From the NCBI GenBank assembly GCA_002307065.1, contig DBTN01000041.1, positions 1 to 39,786 of the forward strand: a stretch of DNA of 39,786 bases. The letters run 5' to 3'. Every line of letters starts with the position of its first letter. The stretch's first letter is position 1. The stretch is from Akkermansiaceae bacterium UBA1315 (GTDB taxonomy: Bacteria; Verrucomicrobiota; Verrucomicrobiia; Verrucomicrobiales; Akkermansiaceae). Shown piece after piece: positions 1 through 8,679 of the stretch. The notes beneath the pieces were generated by a model. It made no database searches. It worked only from the letters and a program-made list of their open reading frames with translations, and was not told the DNA's origin. The position numbers and the translations under genes were made by a program.

Positions 1-1371
1 GTGGCGCTCCGCCATGGTCCACGCCACTTCAGGCACCAATTTCCGCCACTCTGAATTTCCCGCCACAATCATTCGGCAAACATCCCGACCGGTATAAGCG
101 AGAAGCTCCCGATCGTCACATTCAATGGGTACGATGCGGTGATTCGCCACAAAGTGCCTGTAAAGATGAACGCTGTCTTCCGGTGCCCGGAAATTCTCCG
201 CTGTCACAAGTTCGCCGCTGCGCCGATTTTTCCATGGAAAAACATGCAAGGTCACACCGTTTTTGAACAAGCGTCCGAATGATTCTAACAGTCCCCCCGC
301 GAGATTTTCCGACCATTTCGGTTTAAACAACTCGTTGAGCAAACCGATGCTCAAAACGATTCCAACCGGTTTGGACGTACACCGGTTCAGAAACGCGGCG
401 ATTCGGTGAAACTCTGCGCAGCGAGACAAAAGAACGGTTTTCCCAAGCGCTTGCAACGCGTCAGCACGGTCTAAAAAATCCACCGGATCGATGCCCTTGC
501 CGCGCAAAAGATTGTCCATCGAGATTTCACAAAGCTCGATTTCCTTTCCCTGATCATCCGGCGTCAGCGACGCGGCAAACCCTTCACGCGCATCCGCCAA
601 CATCCGTAAATGCACATCCATCACCGGGTCAAAACTGCCGCGCAATAACAATACCGGATGCCGATATAAAACCTCGGTCGGCTGGACGACCTCACCCGAA
701 GGAAGAAACATGGTCGCGTCCGTCAGTCCGCTTTCCACCAACTGGAGGGCACACAACCGATTGTCAAAAAAGCTGTAACCGTGACCGGAAAATTTCAGCA
801 AATCGATCTCCACTCGACCGGGCGGAAGGTTTTCCACCAACGATTCGACAAACCTTTTCAAATGCCCTCGATGACGGCAGGCACCATAGATCAGATTCAC
901 CCCAATCGTTCCAAGCGCCTCCATCTGGTCGATGGTCCGCGCGTCCAACAAGCGGATATGGAGAATGATGTCGGAGGGCGGATCCCCCGGTTTCATCTGA
1001 AATCGGACGCCTAACCAGCCGTGGCATTCCGCCTGGTCGTTCCAGCCACGGGCGCGAACGGTGTTGCAGAATGAAAAAAACGTCGTGTCCGTTCCCCGTT
1101 TGGGTCCCAGCCGCTCGAGAAGAATCGAAAATTCATGATCGAGCATGGAGGCCAACCTCGTCGCCGAAACATACCGATCCGCTTGCCCATAAATGGCATC
1201 GCTCATGGTCATGTCATAGGCGGAGATCGTCTTGGCGACCAATCCGGCCGTGCCGGATGCACGGAAAAACCAGTTCGCGGTTTCTTGACCCGCACCGATT
1301 TCGGCGAAGGTACCGTAAACCGCGGGATCCAAGTTGAGCTCCAGTGCTTTATCGTAAGTCGTTGGAATCAT
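1..1371 (-). CDS. Conserved protein of unknown function, C-terminus cut off by window edge
   Basis: An uninterrupted minus-strand frame of 457 codons runs from ATG at 1371 to the first base of the window, so the C-terminus is missing. The N-terminus (MIPTTYDKALELNLDP, then YGTFAEIGAGQE, then AKTISAYDMTMSDAIYG) is one I recognise as a conserved signature of a bacterial family without a proven function. Some automated annotations call such proteins nicotinate-nucleotide adenylyltransferases, but I see no HxGH nucleotidyl-transfer motif near the start, so I do not adopt that name. Other conserved-looking stretches are GWLGVRFQ, IGVNLIYGA and LESFGRLFKN. No signal peptide or membrane segment is visible, so it is probably cytoplasmic. 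Its ATG overlaps the TGA of the upstream zinc-ribbon gene (ATGA, 1368-1371), which implies translational coupling. Confidence 0.8.
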   Translation of the reverse strand, partial: MIPTTYDKALELNLDPAVYGTFAEIGAGQETANWFFRASGTAGLVAKTISAYDMTMSDAIYGQADRYVSATRLASMLDHEFSILLERLGPKRGTDTTFFSFCNTVRARGWNDQAECHGWLGVRFQMKPGDPPSDIILHIRLLDARTIDQMEALGTIGVNLIYGACRHRGHLKRFVESLVENLPPGRVEIDLLKFSGHGYSFFDNRLCALQLVESGLTDATMFLPSGEVVQPTEVLYRHPVLLLRGSFDPVMDVHLRMLADAREGFAASLTPDDQGKEIELCEISMDNLLRGKGIDPVDFLDRADALQALGKTVLLSRCAEFHRIAAFLNRCTSKPVGIVLSIGLLNELFKPKWSENLAGGLLESFGRLFKNGVTLHVFPWKNRRSGELVTAENFRAPEDSVHLYRHFVANHRIVPIECDDRELLAYTGRDVCRMIVAGNSEWRKLVPEVAWTMAERH

Positions 1372-2702
1372 GGCTTATCATCGAGCCCTTCTACCCATCC
1401 TTCGCTGACAAAATTTTCGATCAACACCTGATTTTTTGAAGAGCGGTTCTTGGGAAATTTCAGTTCCAAGATCACCGCAACAGGCAACCCAGACTCATTG
1501 GCCATCAGCTTTTGATCCGCTTCGGAACCGATTGGAGTATAACCGTAAATCACCTTCATTTCATCCTGCAATGTCAGTTGATACGAACGCCATTTGCTCT
1601 CGTCCTTAAAATCAAAATTGTAGTATGGCGTCGGTAACGCGAGGAGGCGAAGTTTTTTCGGTTCGGTCGGCTGAGTTTCGACAAATTCGTTCCACGGCAT
1701 TTCCGACCAACCCACGAAACTTTCCCAATCGATGCGGATGCCCGCCGGGGTATTGACGAAATTGACCAACTTGCTGTCAAATTCACGGGTTTGTACCATC
1801 AGTGATGCCGCTCCATTCCGAAATGCAACGACCGTTGCACTGCTGAAATCTTTCAATCCAAAGGGCTCAACTTTCCCATCGGGATACCGAGCCCGCATCA
1901 GCGGCTCGACCGTTTCGGGGTCTCTCACGCATTCCAACATTTCGTCGACCGAGGTGGCATTCAGGAATTTTTCCGCAACGGGGCCGCCCTCCACCAAGAT
2001 GTCGGCTTCGCTCCAATTGCTGGGTAAGACTTTTTGCACTTTTTTCCGCTCCGTCACCGGCGGCAAAGGTGCCTGAACGGCCGAACTTGTGATCACCGGG
2101 GTGATCCGGGCGGGTTTTAACAAAACGTAGAGCACTAGAGCCACCATCACCGAGAAGAGAACCGCTCCACCGATAAGAAATCCCACCATTCCTCGCTTTC
2201 CGTCGCTGCCACTTTTTCTCTTCTGGCGCTCCCACGGCAAGCTTTCCGCATCCGAATGGGAATAGGCCTGCCAATGTTTTTTTCTCGCGGATTGCGGGAT
2301 CTCCGCGCCGGCCAATGCCGCGCTGGATGGGGTTTTCACCGTTGCCGTTGATACCGGCGCTGCAGCGGCCGAAGCAGGCGCCGGCGCAGTCGGCATGGGT
2401 GTTATTGGCGCGGTCGGCATAGGCGTCGGCGCGGTCCAACTCTGGACGGCAAGCGGTGGCGCAACGTCCGTCAAATTCGGGATTTTCAACATCCGCCGAC
2501 AACTTGGACAGATCACTCCGTTGCCATCATGGTCCCTCGGCACACGAAAAACGAACCGGCAATCCGGACATACAAATCCACTCCATCGCCGAGCGTTTTC
2601 CGTCGTATTTGGCACCGGGGGAGACTGCTCAAGCCCGCAGCGGGCCGCAAGCTTTGGTTTTCTCTTCCCCAAAGCAAAGGTGCCGGTCCGCTCGCGGGCC
2701 AT
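1368..2702 (-). CDS. Zinc-ribbon, single-pass membrane protein of unknown function
   Basis: About 444 residues from ATG at 2702. A longer frame opens at 2825, but that start would lie inside cysK, so I prefer the ATG 22 bases after the cysK stop. The N-terminal part carries two Cys pairs, CPDC (about residues 45-48) and CPSC (65-68), typical of a zinc ribbon. A Pro/Ala/Thr-rich linker follows, with a repeated MPTAP unit. A hydrophobic segment (about 172-195) gives one membrane span, preceded by a basic stretch, so the ribbon is probably cytoplasmic and the roughly 250-residue C-terminal domain outside. I do not recognise the C-terminal domain. It sits just after cysK and is coupled by a 4-base overlap to the next gene. 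A link to sulfur metabolism is not shown. The N-terminal 30 residues before the ribbon are basic and may not all be translated. Confidence 0.75.
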   Translation of the reverse strand: MARERTGTFALGKRKPKLAARCGLEQSPPVPNTTENARRWSGFVCPDCRFVFRVPRDHDGNGVICPSCRRMLKIPNLTDVAPPLAVQSWTAPTPMPTAPITPMPTAPAPASAAAAPVSTATVKTPSSAALAGAEIPQSARKKHWQAYSHSDAESLPWERQKRKSGSDGKRGMVGFLIGGAVLFSVMVALVLYVLLKPARITPVITSSAVQAPLPPVTERKKVQKVLPSNWSEADILVEGGPVAEKFLNATSVDEMLECVRDPETVEPLMRARYPDGKVEPFGLKDFSSATVVAFRNGAASLMVQTREFDSKLVNFVNTPAGIRIDWESFVGWSEMPWNEFVETQPTEPKKLRLLALPTPYYNFDFKDESKWRSYQLTLQDEMKVIYGYTPIGSEADQKLMANESGLPVAVILELKFPKNRSSKNQVLIENFVSEGWVEGLDDKP

Positions 2703-2724
2703 TCGCAAGCGGACCGGTAAAAAC

Positions 2725-3687
2725 TCAGATTTCCTGAACCGGAAGATTCGAAACTTCTTCACGGACCTTTTCGGCAAGGGCCGTGGAGAGATAACGTTCG
2801 GTCGAGGAGCAACCGACGGTGACAATTCGTTTTCCTTTGAACTCCGGACGTTTGGCGATCTGCAACGCCGCCCACACGTTGGCTCCGGTTGAAATTCCGG
2901 CAGGAAGACCTTCGAGTTGCGCGAGGGCCTGGGCGGTCGCGATCGCGTCTTCGTTTGAAACGAGAATCACTTCATCAATGATGTCGACATTGAGGTTTTT
3001 CGGAATGAAACCGGCACCGATTCCCTGAATCATGTGGGGACCAGGCTGACCTCCGGAAATGACTGGGCTGGCAACTGGCTCGACTGCAAACGTTTTGATT
3101 TGCCGACGAGATTTGATGACCTCGGAGACGCCCGTCAAGGTGCCACCGGTCCCGACACCGGCGACGAACGCGTCGATGTTTCCATCCGTATCGCGCCAGA
3201 TTTCTTCGGCGGTCGTTTCGCGGTGGACTTGGGGGTTCGCCGGGTTGTCGAACTGACCGGGTCCAAACGATCCCTCGCCATGTTCTTCGAGAAGTTTTTT
3301 CGCCATCGCAATCGCACCACCCATGCCGCGTGCACGTGGGGTAAGAACAATCTCAGCACCGAGCAAACGGAGCAGAACCCGACGCTCGATCGACATGCTT
3401 TCTGGCATGGTCAAAATCACCCGGTAACCTTTGGCGCGTGCAACGAACGCCAAAGCGATCCCGGTATTGCCCGAAGTCGGTTCGATGATCGTTCCGCCCG
3501 GCTTGAGCGAGCCGTCTTTTTCTGCGGCTTCGATCATGGCCTTGCCGATCCGGTCCTTCACGCTGAACAGCGGGTTGAAGAACTCAGCTTTCACTAACAC
3601 TTCAGCGTCGAGACCCTGAGTGAGATGATTCAGACGAATGAGTGGTGTGTTGCCGATAGTGGCCACCATGTTTTCTGCGATTGGCAT
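2725..3687 (-). CDS. cysK: Cysteine synthase (O-acetylserine sulfhydrylase)
   Basis: A 320-residue PLP enzyme that makes L-cysteine from O-acetylserine and sulfide in the cytoplasm, the last step of sulfate assimilation. The PLP lysine lies in FSVKDR (K44), the substrate loop is TSGNTG (71-76), and the phosphate-binding loop is GTGGT (179-183). Length and motif spacing fit CysK/CysM; the overall sequence looks closer to CysK, but the two are not cleanly separable by eye. It follows cysH after a 96-base gap, long enough for its own promoter, yet lies on the same strand as cysJIH, so the block supplies sulfide and then fixes it. The serine acetyltransferase gene is not in this window. Confidence 0.95.
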   Translation of the reverse strand: MPIAENMVATIGNTPLIRLNHLTQGLDAEVLVKAEFFNPLFSVKDRIGKAMIEAAEKDGSLKPGGTIIEPTSGNTGIALAFVARAKGYRVILTMPESMSIERRVLLRLLGAEIVLTPRARGMGGAIAMAKKLLEEHGEGSFGPGQFDNPANPQVHRETTAEEIWRDTDGNIDAFVAGVGTGGTLTGVSEVIKSRRQIKTFAVEPVASPVISGGQPGPHMIQGIGAGFIPKNLNVDIIDEVILVSNEDAIATAQALAQLEGLPAGISTGANVWAALQIAKRPEFKGKRIVTVGCSSTERYLSTALAEKVREEVSNLPVQEI

Positions 3688-3783
3688 AAGATCAGTTGTT
3701 ATAGGTTGGGTTGAATCAAGAAATCGTCATGAGTTATGGGTGAACGAGTCACAGGTGAAAGCGATTCGTGCCCATCCACTTCT

Positions 3784-4524
3784 TTAAATCTGAAAGTCAG
3801 GAGTTCCGGAGTCGAGGTGCAATCCGCACTCATACTTTTCACCACCGAAACGAGTCGCCTCCGCACCATCTTCGCTTTGGGGTTTGGTGCTGTGCCAGTC
3901 TCCCATGGTGACGTATCCTTTTGCCGCTAACGGGTGGCGCGGAAGATTGTTTTGGTGATAATACAAATCGACCTGAGCATCCGCCCAATCAAGAATCGGA
4001 TAAGTTTTGATCGTGCGTTTCTGTTGTTCAACAAAAGGGCGATCCGCCCGAGTCTTCGATTGAGATCGACGCAGTCCGCTGATCCAAACATCCGCTCCCG
4101 TTTCGCGAAGCGCGCGATTCATCGGCTCGACCTTCGTGATCAAACCATATCGATCCGCACCTTCTTTCCCCTGCTCCCAGAGATTTCCCCAAAGAGCTTG
4201 GATGCGCGCGGCGGTATAGGTCGGCTGATAGATACGAAGGTCCAGATTTAACTTCGACATCAACTCCTCCGCATACTGATACGTTTCGGGAAACAGAAAT
4301 CCGGTATCGATAAAAACAACCGGGATTTTGGGCGCGTGTTCGTGAATCAAATTCAACATCACTGCCGCTTGGATGCCGAAACTTGTGGTCGCTACTAAAC
4401 GATCACCCAATTGATCATACAACAATTTCAACCGATCTCCCGCACGCAACGGTGCCAGCTCGGCGGACAATGCTTCCGCATCTACACCCGCCAAGGTCGG
4501 AATTTCAAATTTCAGAGCTTCCAT
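3784..4524 (-). CDS. cysH: Phosphoadenylyl-sulfate (PAPS) reductase
   Basis: 246 residues. Reduces activated sulfate to sulfite using thioredoxin. The N-terminal half is an adenine nucleotide alpha-hydrolase fold (TTSFGIQAAVMLNLI, then VVFIDTGFLFPETYQYAEEL), followed by KVEPMNRAL and SGLRRSQSKTRA for substrate binding. The catalytic cysteine is in the C-terminal ECGLH motif. The cysteine pairs that hold the 4Fe-4S cluster in APS reductases are absent, so this should use PAPS rather than APS. It starts 20 bases after the cysI stop, consistent with one transcript. The enzymes that make PAPS (CysD/CysN/CysC) are not encoded here. Confidence 0.93.
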   Translation of the reverse strand: MEALKFEIPTLAGVDAEALSAELAPLRAGDRLKLLYDQLGDRLVATTSFGIQAAVMLNLIHEHAPKIPVVFIDTGFLFPETYQYAEELMSKLNLDLRIYQPTYTAARIQALWGNLWEQGKEGADRYGLITKVEPMNRALRETGADVWISGLRRSQSKTRADRPFVEQQKRTIKTYPILDWADAQVDLYYHQNNLPRHPLAAKGYVTMGDWHSTKPQSEDGAEATRFGGEKYECGLHLDSGTPDFQI

Positions 4525-4544
4525 AATGAGATATCGTTTACTTT

Positions 4545-6266
4545 TCAGACAGACGCAAGCGCCTCGGACTTGATATTCGCATGAAAATCTTTCCCTTGAA
4601 CGGTCGCCGCGACATATCCGGCACGAATGACAAAATCACCGAAGCGCTCGCCTTCATGGCGATCCTTGGCGTAATGATTCAGGATCGGAGAAAGAAGAGC
4701 TTTGATATCTGCCGCCGGAAAATCCTGGCGATAGAGTTTGCTCAAGCGTTGACCCGCATGGCCGCCCCCCAGATAGACGTTATACCGGTCCGGTCCGCGA
4801 CCGACAAAACCGATCTCGGAAATGAATGGACGACCGCAGCCATTGGGGCAACCGGTCATGCGTATCGTAATCGAATCATGGCGGAGGCCCGCTTCTTCGA
4901 TCACATCTTCCAACTCGGTCACCACTTCTGGCAAATAACGTTCAGCTTCCGCCAAAGCAAGCGAGCAGGTCGGCAGCGCAACACAAGCGATCGAACTGAG
5001 CCGCAGCGCGCTTTTCACATGACTGTCCTTGATGCCGTATTGTTCTAACAGCTTTTCGATCTCCGGCCGGTTCGCGGGAGAAATGTTGGCGATCATCAGG
5101 TTTTGGTTCGCCGTCAGACGAAAATCTCCCTGATGAATTTTTGCGATCTCTCGCAATCCGGTTCGCATCGGATACGTCGCGGTATCCAGAACGCGGCCGC
5201 CTTCGACAAACATTGTGTAGTGGAAATTACCGGTTTCATCTTCCACCCAGCCAAACCGGTCTCCGTTGTCGACAAATTCATACGGCCGGACCGGTTGCAA
5301 TTCATATCCGAGATATTCATTCAGCTTCGCTAAAATCCACTCCGGACCGTAATCATCCACGGTATATTTAAAGCGCGAGTGTTTGCGATCCGTGCGATCG
5401 CCAAAGTCCCGCTGAACCAGCACGACTTTTTCCGCGACATCGACCACTTGTTCCGCCGTGCAAAAACCGATCACATCGGCCAGACGTGGATAGGTCGCTT
5501 CGTTACCGTGCGTCGATCCCATTCCGCCGCCGACGGCGACGTTGTAGCCGATAACCTTGCCATTTTCCGCGATCGCGATGAACGAAAGGCAGTTGGCAAA
5601 AATATCCACATCATTGCTGGGTGGGACGGCGATGGTGATTTTGAATTTCCGAGGCAGATAGGTTTTGCCATAGATCGGCTCGACTTCCTCTTCACTGGAT
5701 TCGACTTTTTCACCGTCGAGCCAGATTTCATGATAGGCCCGCGTTTGTGGGGTGAGGTGGGCGGAAATATCTTGAGCCGCTTTCAAAACTTCGGCGTGAA
5801 CCGAGGAAAGATAGGGATTGGGATTGCACATCACATTCCGGTTCACATCACCGCAAGCCGCGATCGTATCCATCGCCGCCTGATTGATTTCAGCAATGGT
5901 GCGCTTGAGATTTGATTTGATGATCCCGTGAAACTGGAATGCCTGACGAGTGGTCAGCTTGATGGTCGAGTTTGCATAAGTCGTCGCAAGATAATCCGTC
6001 GCGAGCCACTGCTCCGGTGTGGCGACACCACCAGGGACACGGATGCGGATCATGAAGGAATAGGCCTTATCGAGCCGATGCTTGCGGCGATTTGCCCGCA
6101 AATCACGGTCGTCCTGTTGATAGGTTCCGTGAAATTTGAGGAGCTGCTGATCATCCTCGGACATCGAACCGGTTGAGAGATCGTTCAATGCGTCCGCGAT
6201 CGTCCCGCGCAAATAATTGCTACGAGTTTTGATGCCTTCATTGGCGGAGAGTTTCTTTTCAGACAT
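4545..6266 (-). CDS. cysI: Assimilatory sulfite reductase hemoprotein (beta) subunit
   Basis: 573 residues from the ATG at 6266. A longer frame opens at 6326, but its first 20 residues (MSRGWIFGPL...) do not look like CysI and would overlap cysJ. The protein carries siroheme and a 4Fe-4S cluster and reduces sulfite to sulfide with electrons from CysJ. The cluster ligands are visible as CVALPTC (C428, C434) and CPNGC (C473, C477), almost the same positions as in E. coli CysI. Typical siroheme-binding stretches include KLTTRQAFQFHG and RFKYTVDDYG. The gene lies 56 bases after cysJ and 20 bases before cysH. Confidence 0.95.
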   Translation of the reverse strand: MSEKKLSANEGIKTRSNYLRGTIADALNDLSTGSMSEDDQQLLKFHGTYQQDDRDLRANRRKHRLDKAYSFMIRIRVPGGVATPEQWLATDYLATTYANSTIKLTTRQAFQFHGIIKSNLKRTIAEINQAAMDTIAACGDVNRNVMCNPNPYLSSVHAEVLKAAQDISAHLTPQTRAYHEIWLDGEKVESSEEEVEPIYGKTYLPRKFKITIAVPPSNDVDIFANCLSFIAIAENGKVIGYNVAVGGGMGSTHGNEATYPRLADVIGFCTAEQVVDVAEKVVLVQRDFGDRTDRKHSRFKYTVDDYGPEWILAKLNEYLGYELQPVRPYEFVDNGDRFGWVEDETGNFHYTMFVEGGRVLDTATYPMRTGLREIAKIHQGDFRLTANQNLMIANISPANRPEIEKLLEQYGIKDSHVKSALRLSSIACVALPTCSLALAEAERYLPEVVTELEDVIEEAGLRHDSITIRMTGCPNGCGRPFISEIGFVGRGPDRYNVYLGGGHAGQRLSKLYRQDFPAADIKALLSPILNHYAKDRHEGERFGDFVIRAGYVAATVQGKDFHANIKSEALASV

Positions 6267-6322
6267 GTCTTTCGTTTTTAAAATTTTGAATGATGCAAGC
6301 GGACCGAAGATCCACCCTCTAC

Positions 6323-8092
6323 TCAATAGACGTCGCGTTGATAACGTTTGGTTTTTTTCAGATTTTCGACGTAAGCCTCGGCCGCTTCGCGGGAAATCCC
6401 GGCTTGGAATTCGACGACGGAGATGAGCGCTTCGTGGACGTCATGTGCCATTCGGTTCGCATCGCCGCAGACATAGAAATGTGCGCCCTCTTCAAGCCAG
6501 GTGAAAACCTCAGCGGCATTGGCGATGATCCGGTCTTGAACATAAACTTTCTCCGGTTGGTCACGGGAAAAGGCGACGTCGAGTTTCGTCAGCGTTCCGT
6601 TTTTCAAATGATCCTGCCATTCGAGCTGATAGAGAAAGTCGAAGAGATAATGTTGATCTCCAAAGAACAACCAACTCTTACCGGTGCTACCGAGCGCGCC
6701 GCGATGTTCGATGAAGGAGCGGAATGGAGCGACACCGGTTCCGGGGCCGACCATGATGATCGGAGTGTTCCCATCGGCAGGCAGACGGAAGTTTTTATTC
6801 GGTTGGACGAAAAGCGAAACGGGGTCTCCCGGTTTCACCTGATCCGCAAGATAGGTCGAACAGACGCCTTTGCGAGATTTCCCGTGCGCTTGGTAACGAA
6901 CGGCCGCGACGGTGAGATGCACTTCATCCGGATGCGCTAGCGGACTGGAGGCAATCGAATACAACCGCGGCGGAAGCTTGCGGAAAATTCCAACCAATGC
7001 CTCAGCGGATAAACCGGCCGGAGCGAAGTCTTCGATCGCATCGACGATTTCTCGACCGTAGTTGTAATCTTTCAGCTTCTCCTTCGCCTCTTCCGCCAGC
7101 AGCTCTCGCAACGACGCGGAATCGGCCGCTTCGGCGAGCTTGGTGAGCACAGAGCGAGACAGCGCTGTGATGTCGAAATCTTCACGAAGCGCATCGATGA
7201 GCGATTTTCGGCCGACGTTTTTCACTTCGACTTCTTCGCGACCGGTCAATTTCGAGGCCTTCAAGACAGCCTCGACGACATCCGGAGCGTTGACGGGAAC
7301 GACGGCCAAAGCATCGCCCGGCTCATAAGTCAGCCCCGAGCCTTCCAGCGAGAATTCCAGGTGAATCGTTTCCTTGGAACTTCCTTCTCCATTGAGCACG
7401 ATGTTTTCGATCGTCTCGGAAGGAAACGGATTTTTCTTCCCGTATTCGACCGCCGCGACGGGTGCCGGAGCGCTGAATGCGACCGGATGCGGTGCCGATG
7501 TCGGAGCGAAGGATTTCAGGGAAGCGTCCAGCCATGAGGAATAGTTTTCCTCGTAGTCGACGTCGCAATCGATTCTCGGGCTGACCCGTTGGGCACCGAG
7601 CTTTTCTAACCGCGCGTCGATGTCCTTACCGGTTTGGCAAAATTTTTCGTAAGACGTGTCGCCCAAGGCCAATACCGAAAAGCGGACGTCAGCCAACGAA
7701 AGGTCGGCGACCATGAACTCCTTGTAAAAGGCGGTGGCGGTTTCCGGTGGTTCACCATCACCCCAGGTCGAAACGATCACCAAGAGATTCGACGCTTTCG
7801 CCAGATCCGCCGGGGAGATTTCCGACATGTTTTTCATCACGGCTTTAAATCCGCGCTTCTTCGCTTCCTTGACGGTGCGATCGGCCAGCGTTTCGGAATT
7901 TCCCGACTCGGTTCCATAAACGACCGTCAATTTCGCAGACGGCATCGGTACAGAAACCGCCGCAATCTGGGGCGCTGAGGCAGAAGCGAGGAAGCCGCTC
8001 AGCCATGAACGCTGGATCGGATCGAGGTTCAAAAGGGCGGAATCCAACGCAGAGCGTTGATCTGGGGTAAACGGCGCGTGCTCTGGAAGCAT
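6323..8092 (-). CDS. cysJ: Sulfite reductase [NADPH] flavoprotein (alpha) subunit
   Basis: 589 residues, the usual length for CysJ. The order of domains is a short N-terminal extension, a flavodoxin-like FMN domain with the phosphate loop TESGNSET (61-68) and STWGDGEPPE, an FAD-binding connecting domain with RLYSIASS, and a C-terminal NADPH-binding domain (GPGTGVAPFRSF, FGDQHYLFDFLYQ, YVCGDANRMA) ending in the typical aromatic residue (DVY). It passes electrons from NADPH through FAD and FMN to CysI. It is the first gene of the cysJIH(K) block. A sigma-70-like promoter lies about 75 bases upstream. Confidence 0.95.
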   Translation of the reverse strand: MLPEHAPFTPDQRSALDSALLNLDPIQRSWLSGFLASASAPQIAAVSVPMPSAKLTVVYGTESGNSETLADRTVKEAKKRGFKAVMKNMSEISPADLAKASNLLVIVSTWGDGEPPETATAFYKEFMVADLSLADVRFSVLALGDTSYEKFCQTGKDIDARLEKLGAQRVSPRIDCDVDYEENYSSWLDASLKSFAPTSAPHPVAFSAPAPVAAVEYGKKNPFPSETIENIVLNGEGSSKETIHLEFSLEGSGLTYEPGDALAVVPVNAPDVVEAVLKASKLTGREEVEVKNVGRKSLIDALREDFDITALSRSVLTKLAEAADSASLRELLAEEAKEKLKDYNYGREIVDAIEDFAPAGLSAEALVGIFRKLPPRLYSIASSPLAHPDEVHLTVAAVRYQAHGKSRKGVCSTYLADQVKPGDPVSLFVQPNKNFRLPADGNTPIIMVGPGTGVAPFRSFIEHRGALGSTGKSWLFFGDQHYLFDFLYQLEWQDHLKNGTLTKLDVAFSRDQPEKVYVQDRIIANAAEVFTWLEEGAHFYVCGDANRMAHDVHEALISVVEFQAGISREAAEAYVENLKKTKRYQRDVY

Positions 8093-8164
8093 AATCCTTA
8101 GTTTCTTACCTCTTTTTGTGAGGTTTCAGCCAAAAGGTGCATGGAATTGAGGTCCGACGCAACT

Positions 8165-8193
8165 ATTATATGGCCGGAATTTCCCGAGTCATC
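8165..8193 (-). promoter_or_regulatory. Putative sigma-70 promoter for cysJIH
   Basis: On the minus strand a perfect -10 hexamer TATAAT occupies 8170-8165. Seventeen bases upstream is GATGAC (8193-8188), a weak -35 match. The predicted transcript would start near 8158, leaving a leader of about 65 bases. That leader holds a small stem (ACCTC/GAGGT with a 7-base loop) and AAGGA just before the ATG at 8092. The rest of the 8093-8268 gap holds nothing I can name. No known regulator site for cysteine genes was recognised. Confidence 0.5.
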
Positions 8194-8268
8194 GCCAAAT
8201 AGTCCCGCTGGGGAACCCGAAGCACCCCCATCACCCCTGTTCAAGCCGCGGGTCCGCAGATTCGTTTT

Positions 8269-8679
8269 TCAGTCCTGCCAGACCCAATTCATCTCGACGA
8301 CAATGTCGGGATGAAGGCTGTGCTTGACCGGGCAGGACATCGCGGCCGCTTCCAAAATTTTCCGATCGGGGTGATCCGCTGGCAGAGGGACGCTTAAATC
8401 CGCTTCCAGTCGGGAAATGCGGCGCGGCAGATCTTCCGACATGAATTTACGAACCTTCACAGTCATCCCTTCGAGCGGGATTTCTTTGCGGCGGGCAACG
8501 ATGCCCATCACGGTCGTGATACAGGCCCCAAGCGCGGTCGCCACCAAATCGGTCGGAGAAAACGCTTCCCCACGGCCATTGTTGTCAACCGGCGCGTCGG
8601 TTTCCAATTGATTTCCGGAAGGCAAGTGAGTGGCGTTGCAATGCAGGTCGCCTTCGTATTTGAGTAGAATTTCAACCAT
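8269..8679 (-). CDS. OsmC-family redox protein
   Basis: 136 residues, full length for the OsmC/Ohr superfamily. These are cytoplasmic dimers that reduce organic hydroperoxides through two cysteines; here they are C53 (in TALGACITT) and C116 (in MSCPVKHSL), at the expected spacing. The sequence FSPTDLVATALGAC is typical of the OsmC subgroup rather than Ohr. Its start overlaps the end of the kinase gene by 8 bases, so it is probably co-translated with the sigma factor and kinase. That makes a stress-response role for the operon plausible, but this is inference from position. Confidence 0.9.
   Translation of the reverse strand: MVEILLKYEGDLHCNATHLPSGNQLETDAPVDNNGRGEAFSPTDLVATALGACITTVMGIVARRKEIPLEGMTVKVRKFMSEDLPRRISRLEADLSVPLPADHPDRKILEAAAMSCPVKHSLHPDIVVEMNWVWQD

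Noticed and set aside
1368..2825. Start of the zinc-ribbon gene at 2825
   Set aside because: It would overlap the cysK coding region by about 100 bases with an implausible Arg/Lys/Pro-rich N-terminus.
3784..4524. APS reductase instead of PAPS reductase
   Set aside because: The paired cysteines that bind the 4Fe-4S cluster in APS reductases are absent; only the catalytic ECGLH cysteine is present.
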